Assembly (NCBI GenBank): GCA_963920765.1
Contig: OY987249.1
Coordinates: forward strand, 8,556,817 to 8,620,816
DNA: 64,000 nucleotides
Source of the DNA: Ulota crispa
Taxonomy: Eukaryota; Streptophyta; Bryopsida; Orthotrichales; Orthotrichaceae
Reading direction: 5' to 3'
In this document: in pieces, positions 24,045 through 34,900 of the stretch
Layout: each line of letters opens with the position of its first letter
Numbering within the stretch: the stretch's first letter is position 1
Program-made: the position numbers and the translations under genes
Notes under the pieces: model-generated
What the model was told of the DNA's origin: nothing
Database searches by the model: none
What the model saw: the letters and a program-made list of their open reading frames with translations, nothing else

Positions 24045-24297
24045 GGTTTAGAGGACAACATCAACATTCATTTCAATGTCCCAGAGAAGCCTCTTGATGT
24101 GGCTAAATATATTGAAGCTTGGCAGATTAAGATATGAGAGTTTGGCTTTCTTTCCCATTTCATAGGGATTACGGCTTATGTGAAGTCTTCTCCTTTTGAG
24201 AAGCAGATCAATATTGACATCTTAGTCAAACAGGCTATGTTTGTTCATCACCTTGTTTTGTTTCTTAGCCCTGAACTGTTGTCTTCTTTTGCTTGAT
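24045..24297 (+). pseudogene. decayed coding fragment of unknown origin
   Basis: From 24045 a frame reads GLEDNINIHFNVPEKPLDVA.., with balanced, protein-like composition, for about 84 codons to TGA at 24295. It is interrupted by one TGA after KI at about 24135. Codon usage looks coding-like compared with the surroundings, but there is no start codon context and I recognise no family. Read-through of the internal stop or a nearby splice site would be needed for a product. It may be a fragment of a transposon-encoded or captured gene. Confidence 0.25.
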
Positions 24298-24864
24298 AGT
24301 TATTGCTAATTTCATTGTTCTATTGTTTGTATATGTAGACATTTCAAATATGAGCTTATCATTTCTTGTTCCAGATTTGCCTGATGAATATCCTTAATTT
24401 TGCTCTGGTAAGGCTATGCGGGGCAATATGAAAGGGTCCTTGACCAAAAAATCAAACAACTATGCTTCAGTTCACATTGTAGTTGGTCATATCCATCAAT
24501 TTACTCTAGTTTTGCATTTAGGATTTGGATGTATAATATCATTTGATTCCAAATCCAAGTCTAAGACTCAGAACTATATACTCATGATTGGTTCCTTTCT
24601 TCATTGCTCTTGTCCTTACTTCACAAAGATGCTCCCAAAGGCATTCAAAAGGCGTGGGTAATTTGCATACTGCAAGCACTTGTACTTTATATTCTTGGTT
24701 ATTTGCAAACTAGATCTAAATGTAGTTCTCTTCATCCATGCTCCATCATTCAATTTTTCTGAAGTCAAGCGGGTGCTGCTAAACCTAGGACTTTTTCAGT
24801 GTCGGCAACCTTAAGCTTTGGCAAACCCTCATTAGATTTTGTGAAGTATTTAAGAACTTATTGT

Positions 24865-25057
24865 CACTAGAAGAAAACAAGGATAAACGACTCCACAAAT
24901 CACAATGACTAGGTCACCAAAATTACCTTGCAATTGCACAAACAATTGCACAACAACTGCACAACTAGATTGTAGTTGTGCAAATGTTGTGGAGCTGTTG
25001 TGCAATTGCAAGGCAATTTTGGTGACCTAGTTGTTTATCCTTGTTTTTCTTCTAGTG
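24865..25057. mobile_element. CACTA-type hairpin MITE, 193 bp, with 3-bp target duplication
   Basis: The left end is CACTAGAAGAAAACAAGG and the right end, reverse-complemented, CACTAGAAGAAAAACAAGG. The arms pair on through GGTCACCAAAATT and CTTGCAATTGCACAA. TGT flanks both sides (24862-24864 and 25058-25060), the 3-bp duplication expected for CACTA transposons. Internally deleted, non-coding. Confidence 0.85.
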
Positions 25058-25060
25058 TGT

Positions 25061-26239
25061 TGTAGTTAACTACACAAATATTTTTTGCATTAAGACCAAT
25101 TCTGATACTATGGTTTTGAATACATTATTCTTTTGTTGTATTACAATTCATAGATGAGTAACCTTAAAGTTTTTCTATGCACCCTAATTTGTCTTCCTTC
25201 TCTACATTAGTGTTTGATCCATTTTATTTTTGAACACCAAATTACATCCAACATTACAATGTTCATTTTTTGGAGTACTGCAAGTTTCTTCATTTCAATT
25301 ATTTAAATATGTAGACTTGTTGACAAATCAATTCATCTGTTCATGCATTTGATATTGGTTTTTATTTTGTAAACAAGCATTATTGCATCGTCATTATATA
25401 TCTCTAGTTCTACATTTTGAAGCTTGTTTACAATTGTGTCTTTCAAATTGGCTAACATTCTATTCAGCCTAATAAGACTTTTAGTTTTCCAACTTCAATT
25501 TCTATGTTCCTTGCATGCAAAGGACTCTCCAAACACCCCACTCATTAACCCTTATCATCAATTGTAGGTAGTACAATGAATGAAACTCTGTCCACTTTGA
25601 AGAATATCATGCTTTCCATCCATGGTCATAGGCCTTGTACTTACACGATCTTAGGGTAATTAGATTTTAGACTTCAAATTTTTAATTTTTAATGACTTCT
25701 TTTCTTAAATTTCCTAGTTCTTTTTGAAAAAATTCGATGATTTCCAGTAGAAAATATCTCAGTGCTCACAAAATCTAGGCTCATGGCTCATAAAGTTACG
25801 CTCACAAAATAGCGCCTCCTGGTGTGGCTTTAGTAATTCCTTATATATATACACACACACACACATACACATATATACACATGCACATTAGCAATTTCAA
25901 CTATTTTGTTGTTCCAAAGATATGTGGCATGCCATTCTCAAAGAGAACTACCTTAGGAATCTCTAGTTCTAACTTCATATCCTCACAAAGAGCCAATATG
26001 ACACATTCATCTTTGAGGAGCCACAACATTTGATTATCAAGTCAAACTTTTGATATTGTCAAACCAATTGGTGCATGCATTCATCAACATCCTAATCACA
26101 CACAATACAAGACAAAGTTTTTCTCCATTGTAATACAACTCTTTATTTTAGACTCTCTAACATTATTCTACCTAATTTCTTGCAAGCTCTAAATAAACTT
26201 TTTACCCTATAGACATCCTTACCTCCAACAATGTTATGG
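25061..26239. other. AT-rich spacer
   Basis: No gene seen. It contains the right inverted terminus of the block at 21208-25840 and a short CA/TA microsatellite at 25842-25880. Confidence 0.4.
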
Positions 26240-27908
26240 CACTAGGAGAAGACAAGAAAAAAATGTGTTGAAGGGTAGTAGCAAGAAACACTTCACAGTT
26301 TTGTCTCAAACACCCTTAAAATAGGTAGTACTATGTAGTACTATGAATTTTTGAAATATATATTTTTAAATCAAATAAAATATGGAAAATTTGTAAAGCA
26401 CTTAAAATAGCATACTTGTGAAAATTCAAACCTAGAAATTTTTTATTCTAAAAGTTATGCACAAAACAAAATCACGACCAAAAAGCCAATTTCTTTCTTG
26501 CTTTTTAGAAAATAGTAAAATAATTCAAAAAAATAAAATAAAAATTGGTCATTTGATAACCCATTAAACACATTCACATGGTACAATTGCTTTGCTAAGG
26601 AATTTCTTTGTATTTTGCCAATGAAGGGAGATAGGATGCCCACTTTGAGACAATGTAGATGCCATGGAATTTATAATTTTGCAAAACCCTCCTACATATG
26701 CATGTAAGCATGCTCCATAAACAACTTCCGTGATTTATAACCCTAGAAAAGCTTTTTTGGACCCAGAATAGTACTAAAACCCCCAAAATGGCCAAGGTAG
26801 ACACCTATTTGGGGGCTATTCAAAAATCATAAAATCATTAAAAAAACCAAAATTTTTATGGAAGGTCTATAACTATGACATGTACCTTCTTCTGAAATTT
26901 CAACTCAAAAGAACTTGATGCGCAAATATTACAAGCCAAAAAGCACTTGCAGGAGGTGAAGGAGACACAAAATAGTACAAGTGTTTCTTGCCATCACCCT
27001 TCAGGGTGATGGCAAGAAACACTTGTACTATTTTTTGTCTCCTTTACCTCTTGCAAGTGCTTTTTGGCTCCTATCTTTTGCGTACCCAGTCATTTTGACC
27101 TAGAATTTTAGAGTAATGTTCACTTCAAAGTTATAGACGTTCACATATATATATATATATATGTATATATATACATATATGTATATATTAAAGAATTATT
27201 TTACTATTTTTAAATAGCCCTTGAATAGGAGTTTACCTTGGCTGTATTGGGGTTTTTAGTACTATTCTGGGTCCAAAAAAGCAAATCTTATGCCACAAAT
27301 CAAGAAAGTTGTTTATCGTAAAGCATTACATGGATATCTAGAAGGGTTTCACAAAATTCTAAATTCCATGCCATGCACATTATCTCAAAGTGGGCATCCA
27401 TTCTCCTTGCATTGGTGAAATAAAAAAAAATCCTCTAAAAATCACTTGCGTCATGTGAAGCTACTCAAAGAGATAAAAAATGATGATTTTTTTGTTTTAT
27501 TTTTTGAATTTCTTTACTATTTTCTAAAAAGCAAAAAAGAAATTGTCTTTTTGTTGGTAATTTTTGTCCCTCTATTTTTGTGCATAACTTTTAGAATAAA
27601 TTTTTTCTAGGTCTGAATTTTTACAAGTATGCTATTTTGAATGCTGTACAAATTTCTCATATTTTGTTTTATTAAAAAAAAAAAATTCAAAAGCTCATAT
27701 ACCTAGTACTACTAGTTTTAAGGGTGTTTGAGACAAAATCGTGAAGTGTTTCTTGTAACTACCTTGAAGTCAACATAACCAACTTGATGTTGTTTTATTC
27801 CTAACAAAAATTATTGCGTTGGAAACTCAAAATTTTGCATTTAGAACAAAACATCATCAAGTTGGTTATGTTGACTTCAACGTATTTTTTTCTAATTTTC
27901 TTCTAGTG
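26240..27908. mobile_element. 1.67-kb giant hairpin element with CACTAG ends
   Basis: The left end is CACTAGGAGAAGACAAGAAA and the right end, reverse-complemented, CACTAGAAGAAAATTAG, followed on both sides by a GTTGAAG phrase. The arms pair imperfectly over some 700 bp each, for example AAGTGTTTCTTG, AGGGTGTTTGAGACAAAA, TAGTACTATTCTGGGTCC and CTCAAAGTGGGCATCC. A near-perfect central hairpin lies at 26936-27067. A smaller inverted repeat built on AAGTCAACATAACCAACTTG sits at 27762-27882, and a TA microsatellite at 27146-27190 breaks the right arm. Non-coding; flanking triplets (TGG/GTC) do not match. Transcription across it would give a long double-stranded RNA. Confidence 0.7.
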
Positions 27909-28084
27909 GTCACATACTTGGAGATAATGTACTACTTACTTCAAAGCAATGAGTTTATAATTTTGATTAAAAAACTTAAAGTGGTCACTATGATTTAATT
28001 GAAGAAGGCTTGTTCCTTTTTGAAAAAATAAAGTAGAAGTCACTTTCAAAAAACAAAGAATAAGATATTAAATTTCCATTTAAG

Positions 28085-28628
28085 ATATTGATATATGCAC
28101 ACCCAAGGTTTGCTATATGCACACCACGGAGGTAAATTTTAGATATTTATCATCAACAAATTGAATTTGGAAAATTTGAACTCACATTTGGATTTAGAGA
28201 CCTTGCTTTAGCTTAGAACCACAAAGGACCACTAGAAGAAAACTTTGTTGAAAACATAAAGTACTTCATGCTTTCTTGCTTCTAACTCAAATTTCTGAAT
28301 TAGAAGCAAGAAAACATGAAGTAGTTTATGTTGACTTCAACAAATTTAATCTTAATGTCAACGTTAGCATTAAACAATGCCCAATGGAAAGCTTACCTTT
28401 TTCTTTATAAACAAGGGTAAAAGTAGTAACATGCTCCCTAGCTAAGCTTTTCCACTAGATGTTGTTAAATTGTAACTTTCTTTATAATTACAAACTAAAT
28501 CAGCATCTCTAAATCCAAATGAGAATTTAAAAGTTCCAAATCTAAGTTATTGATAAGAAACATCTAAAATTTACTGTGCCCTTTTTGTGTGCATATGCCA
28601 AACCTTGGGTGTGCATATATCAATTTCC
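28085..28628. mobile_element. hairpin MITE related to 11715-12121, with a nested CACTA-type hairpin
   Basis: The ends are GATATTGATATATGCACACC and the complement of GGAAATTGATATATGCACACC. The arms contain AGAGACC..GCTTTAG and its diverged partner. A second hairpin beginning CACTAGAAGAAAACTTTG is nested at about 28230-28350 and its right terminus is decayed. Without the insert, length and layout match the 407-bp copy at 11715. Confidence 0.6.
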
Positions 28629-30039
28629 TTTATTTATCTTTGTCTTGGAGCTAATCCCCTAAAAAGAATGTACCTTCATGTTTTAATTGATTAGATTAAT
28701 GCTGCAATTATTTCTTGAACCTAATTGATGATTTAAAGAATGAATAACTCTTTCTAGTTTATACTTTCCATCAATTTAAATGACATTAGCATTGCAATTG
28801 TCAAATTTGATGTACAAGGAGTTTCATATATTAGGAAATTCATGCAAAATGTTAATGAGGAGTTTGTTTCAAACAATAAATGTCAAACATTAGTGTTACA
28901 TAATGTATGCTTCCAAATTTATAATATTTGATTTTATTTTTTTGTAATAGCTTATGAATGTTGCCTAAGATGACATGTTGCATATTATCAATTTTATAAC
29001 ATTTTTGTTGCTTTTCCAATCAGTTCATTCTTATTATCTTTAACTATCAAAGATGAAAACCTATTGTGGAGAACCACTTTTGTAGTTAATCAGATGGCAT
29101 GGACCTCTCAAATTCAAAACATTATCATTTAAGAATCATGATAAGCAAACTTCTATGACAAGGTTTTATCAAAATTTCTTCAAAATTAGAGTATGTTTAA
29201 CTTTTGTAATATCTATATGATTTTAGTCTTACACTCTTGTTAATATTTTATGAGATCTTCATCTTTGTACACTCTTCATTTGACAAATGTTAGTTAACTA
29301 TTGCTCTCACAGAATAATCATCATTAGTTCATGACATTTGAACTTTAAGTAGACAATGATGATGACTTAGTCATTCATGAATGCACTTTAGCAATAGAAG
29401 CATGACACATTGTATTTCAATAATTGCTCTCAACAGTAACCATACCACCTAGCTTCAAGAATTGAATGAATTTGCAAGGCTCATGAATAAATTTAGTCCC
29501 AAATTTTTGGTGAATTTATTATACTATGAATTATTATTAAATTGCTATCTCAAGCACCATGATTCAAGTGGCCAAGTACTTTGGGAGATTTTTTGAACAC
29601 TTCCATAATTAGAAAGTGTGTCAAGGATGTCCCATAATTAAGGCTATGTTGCCAAGTAGTAGCATGAGAGGCATATGTTTTGAAAACTAGAGCTGGAAGC
29701 ATGCCACAACCTTCACACTATTACATAAAAGACATTCAAAGTTTTACAAAGAAGTCTTCCGCTATTCAACCTTTTGCACTAGTTGAAATAATCTGTTCAT
29801 ATTTTGCTTGTAACTATAATCATTGCTGCTAGAGAATTTATAATTACATGAAATAAAAATACTAGTAATCAAGAAAACAAACTAATAATCAACATTAGAA
29901 AATTTGGTTGTTGATTCTTTTTAGTATTGTTTTTTTAAAAAACCAAACAATTTTTTTTTTTCAAATTCTCATTCAATAGTTTTAGGATAGGTTCAAAAAT
30001 ACTCACTTTTTAAAATGATGTCTGCATTATTTTAAAAGT
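28629..30039. other. AT-rich intergenic sequence
   Basis: No gene, RNA gene or clear element boundary recognised in this 1.4 kb. Confidence 0.45.
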
Positions 30040-30043
30040 TTAA

Positions 30044-30262
30044 CTCTTAAACGACCAAACGGCCCTTTGCGACCAATACAATACGGGATGTTTTTCTTGT
30101 ATTTGAAATGGATCCACACCTCTACTAAATTTGAGATCAACAAAAAAGTTGGAGAATAGATCAAATTGGTTCTAGTGAGCTACTTGAGATCCCGAACAAA
30201 CACTTTTTCATGGTAGCAAATATTAATTATATGGCACCGTATATACTATGCCTTATGGTCCT
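30044..30262. mobile_element. 219-bp TTAA-flanked MITE (left of a head-to-tail pair)
   Basis: TTAA at 30040-30043 and 30263-30266. The interior runs collinearly with the next unit: GGCCCTTTGCGACCAATA, TTTTTCTTGTATTTG.AATG.ATCCACACC, TTTGAGATCAACAAA.AAGTT, GGTTCTAGTGAGCTA, GAGATCCC and TGGTAGCAAAT. The left end is decayed (CTCTTAAACGACC) and the right end lacks the outer GGG. Confidence 0.6.
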
Positions 30263-30266
30263 TTAA

Positions 30267-30487
30267 CCCTTAAAGGACCAAGGAGCCCTTTGCGGCCAAT
30301 ATAGTATTTAGTATTTTCTTGTATTTGGAATGCATCCACACCTTTATTACATTTGAGATCAACAAAGAAGTTAGAATATAAATCAGTGTGGTTCTAGTGA
30401 GCTAGTCAAGATCCCAAATTAAAACTTTTTATTGGTAGCAAATGCCAATTATACGGTAGCGTACATACGTAGACGGTCCTTTAAGGG
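30267..30487. mobile_element. 221-bp TTAA-flanked MITE, best-preserved piggyBac-like copy
   Basis: TTAA at 30263-30266 and 30488-30491. The left TIR is CCCTTAAAGGACCAAGGAGC and the right TIR, reverse-complemented, CCCTTAAAGGACCGTC, i.e. 13 exact terminal base pairs. A subterminal CCCTTTGCGGCC is present. Other copies: 678-900, 30044-30262 and 44501-44728. It shares its left TTAA with the preceding copy. Confidence 0.7.
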
Positions 30488-30559
30488 TTAATAAGAATTC
30501 TGGAATCAACAATGATTTAATTCCAATTGAAATTCAAACAAATGTTTTATACCTGCCCA

Positions 30560-31118
30560 GCTACAAGGGCAAAGTCCAAAAGAAAATTCCCATTCGGCAG
30601 CCCAGAAGTGAGGGAGTCGGCAGAGTTTCGGGGACCTTATCTAAAATTCTATTTGTCAGAAAGGAATGCACATGCAATGAGAACTCAAATTTGATCCACT
30701 CGCTGCCCGGCTGCCCGTAAGTCGGCCCATTGCTTTGAGAGCGGGAACCTCCCGCTCACTCCTGTGTCGCACCTCGCACCTGCTCGCCCGCCTCTCTCTC
30801 GCTCCTCTCGCCCGCTCGATCACGAACCTCGGGCCCTTCGCACCGCTCTCATCTCCTCTCTCCACCTGCACCACCTCATCTTCCACGTGCTCCTCTTCTT
30901 CCCGATCATTTTGACCCCCGGACGGCTCTGATTGGCCATTTCTACTGCCCTGTCGCTTCGCCTCTTCATTTAGGGTTTCAGGGACTCTCCGGGGACTTGA
31001 ATCGGGTGAGAGACGTGGCTGAAGACTGATCGTGGTGATGTGAGCACTCGGAGATCGCCGACGCGCATATCTTCTGATATGATCGCGCTGGTTTAGTTTC
31101 TGGATTTGTATCTTGGAG
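30560..31118 (+). promoter_or_regulatory. promoter and non-coding first exon of the coiled-coil gene
   Basis: From about 30700 base composition changes sharply to GC- and CT-rich (GCCTCTCTCTCGCTCCTCTCG near 30790), typical of a plant 5' leader. A TTTAGGGTTT motif lies at about 30969-30978. A strong donor, TTGGAG/GTGAGT, ends the inferred leader exon at 31118. The matching acceptor is ATGGCAG/GTTC at 31888, giving a 770-bp 5' UTR intron. The exact transcription start cannot be seen. The minus-strand frame through here is a composition artefact. Confidence 0.5.
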
Positions 31119-31941
31119 GTGAGTTTTCTCGTCTGGTTCCGTGTTTCGGAGTCGATGTACGATCGTTTGTCTTGCAAACGATATCTTACGGTTGTCCTTT
31201 ACATAGATTGAGTAAGTCTGATTCTTTGAATGCTTTCTTCTTGTTAATTTTGGAAAGTGGATGGACATTTCTCTGCGAGTCTACCTCAACGTTATCAGTA
31301 TCTCCGAGTTGAGGCTCTTGTTTCTCTGTTTTCAAATTTTAGTAATGGCGTTTTGTACGCTTCAAGCTTGTTTGAAATCGGGACTTGCTCAAATTTTCTT
31401 GATTTCTTAAAGAGATGTTTGTTGAAAAGTGTCGCATTCGCGAATGTGCGTTGGTGTTAGGGCAGGGATTGCAGCATTGCGAAATGCTGGTTGTTTGGCT
31501 GCATTTTGTGCATTTTGAGATAAATGGAGATGTAATTGTTCTCGTCTTTACTGGCGTTAGAAAATGTATCGATAGTAGTGTCGAAAGCAACTGTGGTGCC
31601 AGTGTGGTTCAACTAAGCGTTAACAGTACCTTGAGGTTGAGGTTCTTGTTTTTAGGTCAGGCTTTTCAATTTTACTGTTGTTTGTATGATTTGAGCTTCT
31701 CGTGCGACGTTTGTGTTATTCTTCTTGATTCTTAAGCAGATCTTTGTTGTTGACTTTGCAATCGTACGTACCAGTTGGCGTTAAGGCAAGATTTGCGGCA
31801 TTTTGCGAAAATACTGGCTGATTGGCTGCATTTGAGATTTGGAGATGTGCTCTCCCTTATCTTCATTGATTGATGTTTAAAATGGCAGGTTCTTTGTGTT
31901 GAAATCAACTGTAGTGAGGCTGTTTAGATTCCTCCTTGAAC

Positions 31942-31968
31942 ATGCACGAGGTTCTTGTCAAGACCTAA
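31942..31968 (+). promoter_or_regulatory. upstream ORF (8 codons plus stop) in the leader of the coiled-coil gene
   Basis: ATG CAC GAG ... ACC TAA lies in the second leader exon, ending 28 bp before the main start at 31997. It would be met first by scanning ribosomes, so it may lower translation of the main frame. Function is inferred from position only. Confidence 0.35.
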
Positions 31969-31996
31969 AATAGGTGGTGAGGCGGAAGCTTGAGCA

Positions 31997-34900
31997 ATGG
32001 AGGCCCCCATGGTTGGTGGCCATACAGGAGCTTTGCCGCTGCAAGGACAGGCAGCGAGAAGGGAGTGGAGGAAAGTATCGGACGTGCCTAATGGTCAGGG
32101 AAGATTAGCAGCTGATGGGAATCAGTCAAGGACGCATCAACCTGGGCGACCACGGTCGGGAAATGTGGGACAAAGGAGGAGTAATCAGAATGGGAGAATG
32201 TTTCACCCTGGTAGTAGCGAACATTCAAGTGATTCCGAGCATCATGGTGGTGATGGCAATGGAGGTCATCTAGTGGGCGGTCCTGTATCTCCACAAGAGA
32301 TGATTAATCAGAATATTGGACAACAGGATGCTCTATATGACGAGGTTAGTCCAGTTATATTTGGACGCTGACGATTCAAGTATTGAAATGCTGTAGAAAC
32401 GATTGGCGTTGGCCTAGTTTCCTCGATTTCTGTTTTTCAAGATCTACTCTTTTGCTGATGTCTACATCCTAGTTCGTTGCAATTGTATCTGGATTTATAC
32501 TTCCTTTTTAATTGCATAGAGTCAAGGATGATAATCTTTAAGCTGGTGGCCAAAATTTTCATGCGTATCTGCATTCATATTGACTTCGGATCTGCATGGA
32601 GCAATGCTGCTTTTCTTTCAATTGTTATTGTTGAAGGAAACGGGTCTTATTTTTTGGTTCACGTGGTTTAGCAATAATGTTTTTGGACTTTCCTTTTATA
32701 ACTTGCAGTCCTATTGGTTTTGAATACGAAGCCTAGTTCTTATGTATAATTCTGTAGCCTGTTAAATTTTTCTAAGCTACATGGCGCTAGAGTGTTGCTG
32801 CAAATACGATTCTTGAAGTGCGTTCATAAGGAAATGCTCCGAATATTCCGAATACTTAATTCAGCCGATCTGAGGATATCAAAATGTTCGGGTCTGCTTG
32901 TTGATTGTCTCCGTTGGTCATTTATTGACCTTTGATTTATGTCGAGATCTTTTCAGATGCATCGGCAGCAACAGAACGAGCGTGCTGCTATGAATACTAT
33001 TTCGATGGAATCAGGAAGGGGTGTAATGGAGAATCCCGACGATGCTCTTGAGCAGCAACTTCTTGATGTTTCAAGGAAAAGAGAACAGCTTCAGCAAGCA
33101 GAATTAGAGCTAAGGGCACAGTTTATTGCGCGATCAGAGGTGCATCGTATGCAGAATAGTTATGAAGAGCAGTCTAAGCAACATGCAGACATAGTGGCAA
33201 GCCTTCAGGTATTTTTTTTTTTACATTTGTATCTTGATTAGGCACAGATTGGCATGTAGTGAACCTTCATCTGTCATCTAAAGTTGTTCAGCTTAATATT
33301 GTATAGGATTCATTGCATCTATTGGGTTCTATCTCTAGATGTGTTTTTCGAGTAGGTTGAACGGCTTGGACTACCTTTCACCTCTTAGGTTTATCAAAGT
33401 TTGTGTGAATTGGGGTCTTGTTTGCCTGCGTACCGCAATTCACTGTTGAGTTCGGTATCTTGGAACTACCTGACAGTGCATGCACATGATATAGGATTAA
33501 AAACCAAGATGGGTACAATTCCTTGAATACAAAGTGCTCTGAAGCAAGCATGTGTTCCTTGATATATTGTAAGTTCGCTGCTTAACCTTGAATCCTTCTA
33601 ACAAGGTTCTATTACATGTTGCAGAATGAGATTCATGATAGAGATCAAAGAATACATCATCTGGAACAGAGCCTTGAAGAACGAGAGCAACAACTCAGGG
33701 CAAACCAAATGCAAGCAAATGAAGCTGTGAGCTTATTTTCCCAGATCTAGATATGACACGTACTCTAAGAGTGCGGATGTGGTAGTTTTCCTTGAAATTA
33801 GAAACTTATGTGCTAGTGGAAGTCGCATTTTAGCTTGGAGTGATTCACTGTTGATTGTGCTTCAGCAGGTCTGGGCAAAGGATGGACTTCTTCGTGAGCA
33901 AACTAATGAGCTGGCGTCTTTACGGTATGTGTTTTCGATGTCATTGGTTAACATGGAAACATAAATCCTATGCTGGTTTTATTGGTTTTCATTATTTCTC
34001 ATAGACACCATCCTTAGAGACGTTCATTTCTATGAAATTTATATCTTATTCTGTTTTGAATGCAAGCAGCCGTGAGCGTGATGCTGCTGTAGCAGAACAG
34101 AAAGCAGCGATCGCACAGTTTGAGGCAGATAGATCGGATTATTCTGCACAAAGTGAGCATCTTAAGGAGCAGTTACACGATACTGAACGACACAGGCAGG
34201 AAGCGGAAGAGCAGGTATCTATTTGTGGTATTCTTTGGAAGGGTATTTTGTAAGCGCTTGTCATATATTATTAATTTGGTAGAGTTGCATTCTGCAAGCA
34301 TCTTATGTTCAGTCAAAGTGACAATCGATTTCATTATTTCTGGATGTCTTTCTCGCATTCCTAGCTTTTAAAAAATCTTATTCATATTTTTAAACTGATT
34401 TCTGGCAGAATCGAACATCACAAGACCTACTTTTTGTCAAAGATGGTCAGCTGCAGGATGCTCAGGCTTGGATGGCTAGAGCCCAGGAGCTTGATGCTTA
34501 TCATATGAATACTAATAATACCTTGCACGCTGAGCTGCGAGATCGCAGTGAGCAGTTGAATCAGCTTTGGATGGGATACCAGAGACAGGTATATGCTTCT
34601 AAGGATGGCTACGTGCTGAACATGTATTATCTGTCTTTTGATTTTGTTCCTTGACTTTATTTATTTATGTATTATTAGTTTTTGTTTATCATGTTTTGAG
34701 GTGCATTTTATTAATATGCCACTTCATTTTTCAACAATGGTCGAAATTAGCCCGCAAATCAGTGATTTATATGCACTACGCTCTGCATGTATTGTCTGAC
34801 TTTCTATGCTTGGTTATTGTACAGTGTATTCTGAAGGCTGAAATATATTTCTAAGAACCAATTCGTGGGTGGATACTATCCATCTTGATATAATGTACCT

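Larger units (their letters stand above)
21208..25840. other. 4.6-kb block with inverted GAGCGTAACTTTRTG ends, no intact gene
   Basis: The left side (about 21213-21235) has TGTGAGCG/CCGTGAGCGTAACTTTGTG and the right side, reverse-complemented (25787-25815), TTTTGTGAGCGTAACTTTATG. The interior therefore looks like the body of a composite insertion. It includes the element at 22578-22981, a cluster of palindromic motifs at 23190-23835, a decayed frame at 24045-24297 and a CACTA-ended MITE at 24865-25057. A 159-codon plus-strand frame at 21990-22469 has no recognisable domain. Confidence 0.3.

Noticed and set aside
30656-31177. 173-codon minus-strand frame, Arg/Glu-rich
   Set aside because: Antisense of the CT-rich leader of the coiled-coil gene; composition explains the open frame.
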